Assembly (NCBI RefSeq): GCF_013423485.1
Contig: NZ_JABFFR010000020.1
Coordinates: 1-64,000, forward strand
Origin: Azospirillum oleiclasticum
Lineage (GTDB): Bacteria > Pseudomonadota > Alphaproteobacteria > Azospirillales > Azospirillaceae
DNA: 64,000 nucleotides
Reading direction: 5' to 3'
Positions 1 through 8,456 of the stretch are shown piece after piece; positions within the stretch are counted from its first letter, which is position 1, and every line of letters starts with the position of its first letter. Position numbers and translations under genes: made by a program. The notes beneath the pieces are model-generated. The model was not told the DNA's origin. It saw only the letters and a list, made by a program, of their open reading frames with translations, and did no database searches.

Positions 1-83
1 CAGAGGGCGGACACCAGTGCGGGGGGTGATGTCTTCAAACGGAGAAGGTGGCGGCATGTACACCGCCAACCTTATGGCTCTGA

Positions 84-353
84 CGGGACTGTCCGTCGTC
101 AAGGGGCTGCTCGCCGCCCCGGGTCTTTCAGCTTTCCGACAAAGAGGCCGCCGCACTCGCCGGGGAGATATCCAAGCTGTGTCACGGCTGCGTTCGGGAC
201 GCTTGTCGCGGAGATCTCCACGTTTCGTTAGTGGAGGCTGAGATGGCCGCCATCCGGATACATACCAAGCACACCACGATCCAAGCGGGCAGCCGTCCGA
301 AAACCTGGGCCGATCTCCACTTTCAGAAGAACACCTATGGCCGATCTTCTTGA
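84..353 (+). pseudogene. C-terminal part of an unrecognised small protein, 5' end unclear
   Basis: An open frame runs from after the TGA at 81-83 to a TGA at 351-353. It reads like real protein, with a Cys pair (CHGCVRDAC) and a C-terminus ending in NTYGRSS. It has no good start codon. The only in-frame ATG is at 243, deep in the conserved-looking part. A different frame upstream (ATGs near 56 and 74) reads plausibly and would need a frameshift near 120 to join it. The gene is therefore broken, or starts at an unseen codon. Its end overlaps the end of the convergent regulator gene by 19 bases. The family is not recognised. Confidence 0.35.
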
Positions 354-703
354 TCGGCGCGTGTCCGGCGATGCCGGACCAGCGCTTCCACCTGTTCGGC
401 AGCCAAGTCGAGGTCATCGTCGTCGAGCACGTCCGCCATCGCGAGCAGACGCGCCATGCGAGCGACCCGTTCGGGCAACTCCCTGCCGACCGACATCGGA
501 CGCGGAGCGGAGAGAAGCAGGCCGTCAGGCGTCGTCCCCAACACCTCGGCGATCCGCACCAACGTCCCCAAGTCAGGCTCATGCAGCCCGCGCACGTAGT
601 GCCCGTATCGTCGCGAATCGAGGCCGCTCCGGCGCGCCACCTCGGCATCGCTCAGCCCCAACGCCAGCGCTCGTACCCGCAATCGGTCGCCAAGTCCTTC
701 CAT
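335..703 (-). CDS. XRE-family helix-turn-helix transcriptional regulator
   Basis: This 122-residue protein has a phage-repressor-type HTH at about residues 8-62 (LSDAEVARRSGLDSRRYGHY, then LVRIAEVLGTTPDGLL). The C-terminal half is acidic and helical. Such proteins bind operators as dimers and usually repress their own gene or a neighbour. It is transcribed away from the membrane-protein gene that follows. The shared intergenic region holds two palindromes (760-774 and 781-798) that are good operator candidates. The target and inducer are unknown. Confidence 0.8.
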   Translation of the reverse strand: MEGLGDRLRVRALALGLSDAEVARRSGLDSRRYGHYVRGLHEPDLGTLVRIAEVLGTTPDGLLLSAPRPMSVGRELPERVARMARLLAMADVLDDDDLDLAAEQVEALVRHRRTRADQEDRP

Positions 704-759
704 GAAAGCGGGTGTGCCTGTGGCCCGCCGCCGCCGTCCATGAACTTTTCCTTCTTATA

Positions 760-798
760 ACTAGGATATCTAGTGTATCGGGTTGGCAACCGCCAACC
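760..798. promoter_or_regulatory. Two palindromes between divergent genes, likely XRE operator region
   Basis: ACTAG-N5-CTAGT lies at 760-774 and GGTTGGC-N4-GCCAACC at 781-798. Both are perfect inverted repeats. They sit about 60-95 bases upstream of the XRE regulator start (703) and just before the first ATG of the divergent gene (808). The spacing suits autoregulation and control of the divergent gene. Which palindrome the repressor binds cannot be told from sequence. Confidence 0.5.
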
Positions 799-807
799 TC
801 CGCGGAT

Positions 808-1380
808 ATGCCCTACGGCGAAAAGCAGAAGGCCATGGACGGGAAAGGTGTCGAAGCATCTCCGTATCCAACGCCTTCACCACGTGAATGGGCGACTGGA
901 TGCTTCACCAAGGCCAAGCGGTGGTGGGCGGACAACGTGGCGGGCAAGCATCGGAGGACTTCAATGAATGACAACATCGGCGGGTTCGCGCTGCTGCTCC
1001 TGCTGGGCGGCATCGTTTATCTCGCCTACTACCTGCTGGCCGGTGGGAAAAAGAAAATCCACGCGGAGAATCTCGCCGCCTTGAAGGGGAGCGGGATTAA
1101 TTTCGACAAGGTGTACGACGGATTCGCCTCGATCATTGCGATCTCTGCCGGAACCGGGAAGATCGCGCTGGCGGAGCCCGGCAAGCGTCTTCACATCTAT
1201 GACCGCGACATGATTCGCGGTTGGCAACCTGTCTGGTTTGAGCAGGGCGGCCATAAGTCCTTGTTCAAAATCCAGTTCAAGCTCCGGGATGAAAACAACC
1301 CGACAACCGCCATCTGGTTCGCGACGGAAAGGGACATGGACAAGTGGGAAGAAATACTATCGCAGGCGATGGGTGTCTAA
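808..1380 (+). CDS. Small membrane-anchored protein of unknown function
   Basis: The frame is open from 712, but in-frame ATGs at 808, 835 and 964 are more plausible. The best-looking protein starts at 964 (MNDNIGGFALLL). From there one transmembrane helix (about residues 5-24) is followed by a basic KKK stop-transfer and a soluble domain of about 110 residues with alternating beta-strand character, ending in an amphipathic helix. This suggests an inner-membrane protein with a cytoplasmic PH- or SHOCT-like fold, but no family is recognised. The divergent XRE regulator may control it. Confidence 0.5.
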   Translation: MPYGEKQKAMDGKGVEASPYPTPSPREWATGCFTKAKRWWADNVAGKHRRTSMNDNIGGFALLLLLGGIVYLAYYLLAGGKKKIHAENLAALKGSGINFDKVYDGFASIIAISAGTGKIALAEPGKRLHIYDRDMIRGWQPVWFEQGGHKSLFKIQFKLRDENNPTTAIWFATERDMDKWEEILSQAMGV

Positions 1381-1598
1381 TTTTGGCAGAGGGCACGTGA
1401 ACGCTCCAGGCTTCGCGGCCCGTGCCGGAGGCGGGTGGGCGCAAAACCGATCCGCCTCCGCACATTCAGTGCCATGCGCAGCAAGGCTGCCCCAGGAAAG
1501 GTCGCATCCGCCTCCACCTGCCAATGCCAAGTGAACCCGCGTCCGGCCTTCCGGGCGCGGAGAACGTACGCAGTCGTACATGGACGTCGCCGATGCAT
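1377..1598 (-). CDS. Possible 73-residue hypothetical protein
   Basis: This open frame on the minus strand starts at ATG 1598 and ends 4 bases inside the convergent membrane-protein gene. The translation is basic and has a protein-like core (YVLRARKAGRGFTWHWQVE). No clear ribosome binding site is visible and no family is recognised. Third-position GC is good but not decisive, so this may be a chance frame. Confidence 0.25.
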   Translation of the reverse strand: MHRRRPCTTAYVLRARKAGRGFTWHWQVEADATFPGAALLRMALNVRRRIGFAPTRLRHGPRSLERSRALCQN

Positions 1599-1752
1599 GG
1601 GGCCATCGACCCAAACCCGACGGATATGGCCAAAGCCGGCGTTGCCACTGGAACAAACAAGGAACATTATCCCTCCGCGATCAACTTGGAGGAACCAATG
1701 CCTGAGTTTGGTGCCAGACGCCACCCGGCCCATGTCGGATACGGAGATCGTC

Positions 1753-1956
1753 ATGGAAGACCCTGAGGGCCGACGCCGGGGCGGCTACCTCGTCCTGAAG
1801 GATGCAGACGGGCGCTTCCATGCCCTGCGTGCGACTGCGGTCATCGGGATCAGCGAGATAGACGACGGTGGCGACGAATGCGTGCTCACCCTTCCCGGGG
1901 GCCGCCTTCTCCGGGTGCCACGCCCACTGGGGGTGATTCTGGACTGGATCTCCTGA
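1753..1956 (+). CDS. Small hypothetical protein, 67 residues
   Basis: ATG 1753 is preceded by GGAG at a 6-base spacing, a better start than ATG 1732, which has no ribosome binding site. The protein begins MEDPEGRRRGGYLVLKDADG and has an all-beta look with a repeated strand-turn pattern and a hydrophobic end (GVILDWIS). It could be a small SH3-like or regulatory protein. No family is recognised. It ends 85 bases before the promoter of the transposition operon. Confidence 0.45.
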   Translation: MEDPEGRRRGGYLVLKDADGRFHALRATAVIGISEIDDGGDECVLTLPGGRLLRVPRPLGVILDWIS

Positions 1957-2041
1957 CCTTTGCGGGACACCAGCCACGCCCAGCATGGCCTGCACGGGAA
2001 CGGCCTGGAGCGCGTATCCTTTCAGAGGAGCGCAACCTATG

Positions 2042-2070
2042 TTGACAATTTTCTTCAGTCCTGGTATCCA
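2042..2070 (+). promoter_or_regulatory. Sigma-70-type promoter of the transposition operon
   Basis: TTGACA (2042-2047) and TATCCA (2065-2070) are separated by exactly 17 bases, a near-consensus pair. The predicted start of transcription near 2077 leaves a leader of roughly 160 bases before the tnsA-like gene. The leader is long enough to hold transposase-binding sites of the element end. The first bases (TGT at 2040) also look like a Tn7-type terminus, but no matching target duplication was found. Confidence 0.55.
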
Positions 2071-2234
2071 GGGAACCATGAATAGTCGTGCGCTCGATCA
2101 CCGCGTGTCCGACCTTCCCGCAACAGCGGGATGCTGCCTCATTTCCCGAATAATATCGGCCTAGTCCGCCGCCCCGAGCCTGCCGTCCCGCACCGCGCCG
2201 ACGGCGTCCCACGCTCCCTCAGGACTGGCCTCCG

Positions 2235-2966
2235 ATGCGAAAGTTCCATCCCGCCGCGTCGCCCGACGCGAGCCGCGAGCGCGTGTCCTCGTCCCGCCCG
2301 CGTCTTCGCAAACTCGCACGCAAGCCCGCCCCGTCCCGCGCCTCGAAGCCCAAAGGCGACCGCCGGCCCGTGCTCGCGTTCCCCAGCCTCAAGGCCGGGT
2401 GCATGGTCACCTTTGGCCGATACTGGCTCGTCGACCTGCTGACCCTGTTGGAGGTCGATCCCGACGTCGTCTCCTACACGCGCGAGACGTCCTCCGTGAC
2501 CTTCAGCCTCGACGGCGGGGAACGGACATTCCGCTCCGACCTCGACGTGCATCTTCGGGACCGCCGCATGGCGCTCGCCGCCCTGACCACCGCCGAGGCT
2601 GCCCTGGAGGAAAACGTCATCGCTGCCGCCGCCCTGAAGGGGTTGTACGCGGCAAAAGGCGTGGAGTTCCGGGTCGTCACGGACGGGGAATTGAAGGCTC
2701 AGCCCCGGCTCGACAACGCCAAACTTCTGCTCCGGCACCAGCGCGTCGAAGTGCCGCCCGAAGCGGTCGTCCGCATCGCCGTCGCCGTCGCCGAGGGCCG
2801 CGCCTCCAGCCTGGGCGACCTGCACGCGGCGCTCGGCGGCGACGGCGGAGCATGGGGCATCGTCCTGGCCCTGACGGCCCGAGGTTGCGTGCGCGTCCAG
2901 ATGGACTCGCCCCTCGGGCCGGACACCCCGGTCTTGGCAGTCTCCGGCGACGGGAGGCTGGCATGA
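2235..2966 (+). CDS. TnsA-like heteromeric transposase endonuclease subunit, nuclease residues degenerate
   Basis: This 243-residue protein has the TnsA layout: a basic N-terminus, a restriction-fold nuclease domain (about 45-120) with the FDPDV-type strand (LEVDPDVVSY), and a C-terminal winged-helix region that in Tn7 contacts TnsC. In active TnsA the nuclease uses Glu (in an ES-LLE motif), Asp (PDF) and a Q/E-x-K motif. Here the ES pair is replaced by Gly61-Arg62, only Asp102 is kept, and the last motif reads MALAAL. The protein therefore looks catalytically dead while keeping the scaffold. Its stop overlaps the next start (ATGA at 2963-2966). ATG 2235 has no clear ribosome binding site, so the N-terminus is uncertain. 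Confidence 0.75.
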   Translation: MRKFHPAASPDASRERVSSSRPRLRKLARKPAPSRASKPKGDRRPVLAFPSLKAGCMVTFGRYWLVDLLTLLEVDPDVVSYTRETSSVTFSLDGGERTFRSDLDVHLRDRRMALAALTTAEAALEENVIAAAALKGLYAAKGVEFRVVTDGELKAQPRLDNAKLLLRHQRVEVPPEAVVRIAVAVAEGRASSLGDLHAALGGDGGAWGIVLALTARGCVRVQMDSPLGPDTPVLAVSGDGRLA

Positions 2967-5014
2967 TCGCGGCCGAGCGGTTGCGGCGGGACCAGTTCTT
3001 CGAGGTGGACGGAGTCGTCCTGAAGATGATCAGGAAGGCGAACCGGCACCCCGACGGCGCCATGTCCTTGTACCTGGAACAACCCGAAAGCGGCGCGATC
3101 CGCGCCTTGACCGAGGTGGAGTTCGAAGTCGGGTTCGCGGAGGGTCGTATTCTCCGCGTCGAGGACCCGATAAAGGCGCTCGACGCCGATACGAAGGCGC
3201 TGCTACGCGCCGACTACGGCGCTGTTCCGGTGACCATGCGGCGCGAGGCGGAGCGGCGGCACGCGTACATCCGGGCCTACCACGCCGCGGGAGAGCCTTC
3301 ACGGACACGGGCCGGCTTGGGTCCGATGATCGACCAAACCGCCGGGGAGATCGGCGACATGTCGCCTCCCGCCTGGAACACGCTCAGCCGTTGGCTGGCG
3401 CTGTGGGAACGGGCCGGGACCGGGGACGTCCGCATCCTGCTGCCCAAGTACCACAAGCGCGGACCGGACTGCAGCACGCTGCACCCGTTCCTGAGGGACA
3501 GGCTCAAGGACCTCATCGATGAAGTCTACATGAACCGGAGCCAGAACAAGGCCAAGCATGTGCACGCGGCCCTGCACCGAGAGGTCGTGGCATGGAACGG
3601 CCGACACGGGCCGGACGGGCACCTCGCATGCCCCAGCCTGCGAACCATCCAGCGGCACATCGAGGCACTCGACCAGCGCGACAGGCTGCTGAAAAGGAAG
3701 GGACGCAAAGCTGCCGACGCGGTCTTCAAGCCCGTCATGAAGGGGCCGGAGCCCGATGGCATCATGGAGGTGGTCGAGATCGACCACACGCGGCTCGACC
3801 TCGTCGTGCTCGCCGACGACACGAAGGTGGAGCTCGGCCGTCCTTGGATCACCGCCGCGATCGACCGCCACAGCCGTTGCATCGTGGGCTTCCACATCGG
3901 GTTCGAAAGTCCGTCGACGGTTTCGCTGATGCTCTGCCTGCGGCACATGATGACGCCCAAAGCCTACGTGAAACAGCAGTATCCCGACGTCAGGACGGAG
4001 TATCCGTGCTGGGGGGTTCCCGACATGGTCGTCAACGACAACGGGCCGGAATTCCTCGGCAACAGCCTCAAGGAGGCGGCCCTCCAGCTTGGCTTCCGGA
4101 TCGAATGGGCGCCGGTCGACTGCCCGGAGTTCAAGGGCAAGATCGAACGGTTCTTCCGCACAGCCAACGAGGAGGTCAGCCACCGCGTCTCCGGAACCGT
4201 CAACCCGTCCATCCGCAAGCCGGGCGGAGCGGAAGCTGCCGGCCCGGCCTGCATCCCCTTCGGCGTCCTGGTCGCCCGGTTCCACCACTGGCTTCTCGAC
4301 GTCTATCACAACCAGGTCCACGAAGGGATCGGCGACGTCCCGATCCGCCGTTGGCTGGCGGCCGAGGCACGGCGTCCGCCGCGCCGCCCCACGTCGATGA
4401 AGGCGCTCGACGTCCTCCGGATCATCGATGTCGCCACGCCGGTCAAGAAGGGAATCCGGTGGAAGAATCTCTGGTGGAACGGCCCGGTGGTGGCGGACAT
4501 CCGTGCCTTGCCCAGCTTCAAACGCGGCGACAAGGTCCGCATCCGGGTCGATCCGCTCGATGTCCACACCGTCCAGGTCATCCATCCGGTCACGGGCGAG
4601 GCGCTGGAAGTGGGCCCCATCGATCCAGATTTTCCCCACCAGATCACCCTTTTCCAGTGGACGCGCTCCTGTGCGCTCAAGAAGGCGCGGGCACACCGGG
4701 CAGGCGGTGACGAAACCGCCTTGGCCGCGCTCGACTATCTACGCCGTCAAGCGGACGAACACCGGGCCAAAGGCGCCAGAATCCGGTTGGACCGGATCGC
4801 CCGCTTCGCAGGCGTGGGAATGGCCCCGGCAGGAACAACGGCCCCCGCGTCCACCAAGCCTGCCGATGGAAGCGACCTGCCGGGGCCGCAGCCGGAACCT
4901 GCTTCGGACCGGGAGACCATCGCGGACACCCCGCCGACACCGCGTAGTTGGAAGAAGTCCACCATCCGGAAGACCGATCCCGCCAACCGCGGAGGACAAA
5001 CCGATGGCCGTTGA
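2963..5014 (+). CDS. tniA: DDE transposase, TniA/TnsB family
   Basis: This 683-residue protein should bind the element ends and carry out strand transfer. The DDE triad is visible: Asp274 (EIDHTRLD), Asp359 (VVNDNGPEF) and Glu395 (KGKIERFF), with 35 residues between the last two, as in Tn7 TnsB, Tn5053 TniA and Mu A. The N-terminal third has helix-turn-helix-like DNA-binding character. The region after the catalytic core includes a beta-barrel-like segment, and the tail from about residue 610 is Pro-rich, where TnsB proteins contact TnsC. The start has a good GGGAGG site and overlaps the tnsA-like stop. It overlaps the next gene by 11 bases. Confidence 0.9.
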   Translation: MIAAERLRRDQFFEVDGVVLKMIRKANRHPDGAMSLYLEQPESGAIRALTEVEFEVGFAEGRILRVEDPIKALDADTKALLRADYGAVPVTMRREAERRHAYIRAYHAAGEPSRTRAGLGPMIDQTAGEIGDMSPPAWNTLSRWLALWERAGTGDVRILLPKYHKRGPDCSTLHPFLRDRLKDLIDEVYMNRSQNKAKHVHAALHREVVAWNGRHGPDGHLACPSLRTIQRHIEALDQRDRLLKRKGRKAADAVFKPVMKGPEPDGIMEVVEIDHTRLDLVVLADDTKVELGRPWITAAIDRHSRCIVGFHIGFESPSTVSLMLCLRHMMTPKAYVKQQYPDVRTEYPCWGVPDMVVNDNGPEFLGNSLKEAALQLGFRIEWAPVDCPEFKGKIERFFRTANEEVSHRVSGTVNPSIRKPGGAEAAGPACIPFGVLVARFHHWLLDVYHNQVHEGIGDVPIRRWLAAEARRPPRRPTSMKALDVLRIIDVATPVKKGIRWKNLWWNGPVVADIRALPSFKRGDKVRIRVDPLDVHTVQVIHPVTGEALEVGPIDPDFPHQITLFQWTRSCALKKARAHRAGGDETALAALDYLRRQADEHRAKGARIRLDRIARFAGVGMAPAGTTAPASTKPADGSDLPGPQPEPASDRETIADTPPTPRSWKKSTIRKTDPANRGGQTDGR

Positions 5015-5990
5015 CGACGAAAAGGACGCACGAGCGAAGAAGGTGTCAGCGATCCACGCTTGGTTCGTGCTGTATGACGGGCTTGAGGTTGTGCGAAAAG
5101 ACTTCGAATGGCTTCACCATCGGGACAACAGCCACGGCGAGGCCGGTTGTCTGCTCCTTTATGGCCCACCGCGATCCGGCAAGACCCACCTGATTCTGGA
5201 CTACGTGAACGCCCATCCCCCGGTGGTAGGACCGGACGGCGACCGTCAGGAAGTGGTCTACTTCAAGGCACCCTACCCCTGTACGCCGAAGAACCTGGTT
5301 GAGCGCATGGCGGACAAGCTCGGGTATCCTGGCGTCGCAGGACCCCGCCGGAGCCGCCTGTTCGACATGATGGACGTCGTCTTGCATTATGTCCGCCAGC
5401 TTGGCGTACGCCTCATGTTCATCGACGAAATTCATCAGATGGCAAGCGGCGGAGGCGACAACGGATTGATCGCCGGGGCCACGCTTCTGAAAGACCTGAT
5501 CAACGAGGGCGAGTTCTGCATCGTCGCATCCGGCACCTGCTCCGCCACGAGGATCTTCGAGGCCCACGAGGAGCTTTGCGGCCGCCTGTTGGCAGTGCAT
5601 GAACTCCGGCCATTCGACTGGTACGCCGAGGACCAGCGCGACACCTTCCGCGCCCTGCTCCACGACATGGACGGAGAGTTGCCATTCGCGAGGTCCGGAC
5701 TGTCCGAGGCCGGGATGGCGGCGCGCCTCCATGTCGCGTCGGGCGGCCTGATCGGCCACGTCGCAACGTTGGTGGAAATCGCGGGCGTCATGGCTGCTCG
5801 CGAAGGAGCCGACCGGATCGGCCTGGATCATTTTGCCCGGGCCCACGAGAAGAAGAAATTCGTGAAGAGGGGCGTCAATCCGTTCATTGGCGGCACGCCT
5901 GACCCGTCGCCGTTCGCCGCCCCCGATCCTGTCCCGGCCGGTAGCCGTCCCGTCCGGAAGCGGCGTGCCGACGACGACTTCCGGGCGTAG
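5004..5990 (+). CDS. tniB: AAA+ transposition regulator, TniB/TnsC family
   Basis: This 328-residue ATPase selects target DNA and activates the transposase. Walker A is GPPRSGKT (54-61) and Walker B ends in FIDE (about 139-142). Sensor and arginine-finger regions follow (IVASGTCSATRIF; ELCGRLLAVHELRPF). The C-terminal 40 residues are basic and Pro-rich, suited to contact with the transposase. The ribosome binding site (GGAGG) lies inside the end of tniA, so translation is probably coupled. In Tn5053-type elements TniB oligomers sit on DNA and exchange with a TniQ protein, and two candidates follow immediately. Confidence 0.9.
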   Translation: MAVDDEKDARAKKVSAIHAWFVLYDGLEVVRKDFEWLHHRDNSHGEAGCLLLYGPPRSGKTHLILDYVNAHPPVVGPDGDRQEVVYFKAPYPCTPKNLVERMADKLGYPGVAGPRRSRLFDMMDVVLHYVRQLGVRLMFIDEIHQMASGGGDNGLIAGATLLKDLINEGEFCIVASGTCSATRIFEAHEELCGRLLAVHELRPFDWYAEDQRDTFRALLHDMDGELPFARSGLSEAGMAARLHVASGGLIGHVATLVEIAGVMAAREGADRIGLDHFARAHEKKKFVKRGVNPFIGGTPDPSPFAAPDPVPAGSRPVRKRRADDDFRA

Positions 5991-6002
5991 GAGGAACGGG
6001 CA

Positions 6003-6869
6003 ATGCGGCGCCTTCGCCTCAGGGTCGCCCCGGCCGAGGGTGAAAGCCTGCCCGGCTTCATACTGCGGCTGGCGGCCCGGGCAGGATTCCGCAATGCTTG
6101 CGAATTCGCCGTACTCGCCGGGGTCCGCCAGCCGGGAGGCGCCGTCTCGGGCGCATCGTTGCTGCCTTTGGCGACGTTTTCCGGCGTGGCGCAGGAATGC
6201 CTCGACCTTATGGCATACCCTCCTGCCGGACCCCGTGGTCACCACCGCTTTCTCGAGGGAATGGTCCACCGCGACTTCATCTGGTTGGCGGCAAGGCGGG
6301 CCTGCCCCGCTTGCTTGCGGGAGGCGCCCCACCACCGGGGTGAATGGGACTTCGCCCTGGCAACCGCCTGCCTTCGGCACCGCCACCGCCTCCTGGTTTC
6401 GTGCCCGTTGTGCGGTGCGGAACCCGGATGGGATTACCCGTCCGTCGGAGGTTGTCAATGCAGGGCGCGGTTTCGCGACGCCGCAATCCGTCCCGCACCG
6501 GATGAGGAGATCGCCGCCCTCGCATTCCTGCGTTCCGTCATCCGGGAAGGTCCGCCGCCGTCGCTTCATCAAGACTTCGCCGGGTGCGGACCATCGGACC
6601 TCTTCAGGATCACCCTCTCGCTCGGCGCTTCCGCCGAGGGTTGGGACGGCCATAGGCGCGTGGCGTCGGTAGTGCGGGCCGGCCCGGAGAGGGTCGCCGC
6701 CATCGTGACCGCGGGTGTGCAGGCGCTCCAGGATTGGCCGACTTCGGTTTGCGATCTGCACAGGCGTGGCTACCGCCTGCCCGAGGACCGTCCCCGTCGC
6801 ACGCCCGCCCTCAACCTGCTGCACAAACTCGTGCACAAGGCCGTCGCCGCAGGAAGAGGGCAGCACTGA
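6003..6869 (+). CDS. tniQ: TniQ-family target-selection protein, short type
   Basis: This 288-residue protein has the TniQ N-terminal signature (PAEGESLPGFILRLA) and paired zinc-binding clusters: Cys101/Cys104 with His110/111, Cys123/His126/His128, Cys134/Cys137, and Cys151/Cys153. TniQ proteins recruit TniB/TnsC to a target or to a CRISPR effector. No cas gene is present in the window. It is 12 bases after tniB and so in the same operon. It is shorter than TnsD-type attachment-site binders. Confidence 0.85.
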   Translation: MRRLRLRVAPAEGESLPGFILRLAARAGFRNACEFAVLAGVRQPGGAVSGASLLPLATFSGVAQECLDLMAYPPAGPRGHHRFLEGMVHRDFIWLAARRACPACLREAPHHRGEWDFALATACLRHRHRLLVSCPLCGAEPGWDYPSVGGCQCRARFRDAAIRPAPDEEIAALAFLRSVIREGPPPSLHQDFAGCGPSDLFRITLSLGASAEGWDGHRRVASVVRAGPERVAAIVTAGVQALQDWPTSVCDLHRRGYRLPEDRPRRTPALNLLHKLVHKAVAAGRGQH

Positions 6870-7016
6870 CCGCGTTGTACGCCACATCGCCCATGCGGAA
6901 CCAAAAGGCGGCTCCCCGAACATTGCCGTCACAGAATTCGGCATACCGCATAACTTGCCGTTCACAGTCGGAAGCGATCCTGGAGTGCAACGTGTCGTGC
7001 ATGCCAGGAAAGGTTC

Positions 7017-8456
7017 ATGACCAGACGATTGCGTTTCCGGAGCGCCCCTCTCCCCGGGGAGAGCATGCTCGGTTACATGGGGCGGGTCGCCCATCGGAAC
7101 TGCATCACCATCGCCGACCTCGCCCGCATAGCCGACGCCTGTCCCGTCACCCACGGACCCGCACTGCGGTCTATCGGTCAGCTTGCAGATGTGATGGGTG
7201 TGGACCGCGACGCCGCCGCTCTACTGTCGTACTACATACCGGGCGATCATACGATGCTTCGGCTGGCGGGCTTGACCGTCCCGGTCCGTCTCGTCAACTG
7301 GAAATGGAAGAGGTTCTGCCCGGATTGTCTGGAGGAGTCCGAGCACCACCGCTGCATTTGGGACATCTCGCTTGTATCGGCATGCCCCCTGCATCGCAAG
7401 CGACTGGTCATCCGGTGCGCCAGATGTGGCCATGAGCTTGCATGGTCCGGTCTCGATCCTTGGGCATGTCACGCTTGCGGCGCCAACCTCCGGCGTATGC
7501 GCTCAACCTCCGTCCCGCCGGAACAACTTCGGGGGACGGCTCTCATCTACGGCCTGCTTGGTCAGTCGGAGTTCATGGACGAGGCGGCCGGGGCGCGGGC
7601 GCGGTTGCCGTTTTCCGCGTTTGACGAAGTGGGCTCACTGAAGTTGCTCCACCTGCTCGTCATGTCGCATCACATTCGGAAGAGGGCGATCCGGTCTGGC
7701 TGGATTGAGGACGTCCACCTGACGCTCAACGACGCATATGATGCCTGTGTCGATTGGCCTTCCCGGTTGCTGAACCTGGAAGGAATTGCATCGAAGAATG
7801 AACGCCCGTATGTCATCGGGCGTCTGCTCGAGCTGGCCCGGGAAGTCCCGGAGAGCCTACGGGATGCCTTCCAGAAACGCATCATGGAGGACTCGGACCC
7901 AGTGCGCCGTACGCTCAGGGAGCCCGACGTCATCACCATGGACGAGGCAGCCGTCATGATGGGTGTCGAAAGGGACAGGCTTCGGAAATCGGGTGCATGC
8001 CGACGCCTGTCGAAGTTTGAGTTGGATGGTGAACCCGTGCTGAGCAGAACGCTTGTCGTTGAAGCGGTCGCGTCGGCCGGGCGGGTAATGAGAAGCTCCG
8101 AGGCGGCCGCAATGCTCGGCGTTTCTCCAATAGCGTTCTGGGCCATCGTGAACGCAGGAATGATCGTCGACATCGTCGGAAATACAAACAAACAACAATC
8201 ATACTTCTTCGGAAGCAGGGAGTTGGAACGTTTCCTGGATGCGGTGGCGGAGGCCGTGCAACGCCACAGAGCGTCTGTAGAGGGAAAAGTAGGACCTACA
8301 TCGACAACTGCCTTTCATGCCGATTTCCGAGGCGCTGCCGCTGTCAATACCGTGAGAGAACTACTCAACGGATCGCTCCGGTGCGTTGGGATTGACGAAG
8401 CACAAATCGGTCTACGCCGATACGGCCTTGTCGTGCCAGCCGGCGACAGGGAGTGA
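7017..8456 (+). CDS. Second TniQ/TnsD-like protein with added helix-turn-helix domains
   Basis: This 479-residue protein starts with a TniQ signature (PLPGESMLGYMGRVA). Its zinc clusters are CPDC (101-104), HH (110-111), CPLH (123-126), CARC (134-137) and CHAC (151-154). The C-terminal half adds two excisionase/MerR-like helix-turn-helix units (about 305-325 and 358-385, each with EAA-x-MLGV or MMGV). This fits a TnsD-like role in recognising a fixed DNA site. A 147-base gap separates it from the first tniQ, so it may have its own promoter. Elements with two TniQ proteins often use one for each target pathway. Confidence 0.8.
   Translation: MTRRLRFRSAPLPGESMLGYMGRVAHRNCITIADLARIADACPVTHGPALRSIGQLADVMGVDRDAAALLSYYIPGDHTMLRLAGLTVPVRLVNWKWKRFCPDCLEESEHHRCIWDISLVSACPLHRKRLVIRCARCGHELAWSGLDPWACHACGANLRRMRSTSVPPEQLRGTALIYGLLGQSEFMDEAAGARARLPFSAFDEVGSLKLLHLLVMSHHIRKRAIRSGWIEDVHLTLNDAYDACVDWPSRLLNLEGIASKNERPYVIGRLLELAREVPESLRDAFQKRIMEDSDPVRRTLREPDVITMDEAAVMMGVERDRLRKSGACRRLSKFELDGEPVLSRTLVVEAVASAGRVMRSSEAAAMLGVSPIAFWAIVNAGMIVDIVGNTNKQQSYFFGSRELERFLDAVAEAVQRHRASVEGKVGPTSTTAFHADFRGAAAVNTVRELLNGSLRCVGIDEAQIGLRRYGLVVPAGDRE

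Noticed and set aside
2141..2160. ATTTCCCGAAT upstream of the tnsA-like gene, resembling the ArsR operator core at 19345
   Set aside because: The geometry of the palindrome is not the same and an 11-base match in a GC-rich genome may be chance.
6003..8456. A CRISPR-associated transposon
   Set aside because: Two TniQ proteins recall type I-B CAST, but no cas genes and no CRISPR repeats were seen in the window.
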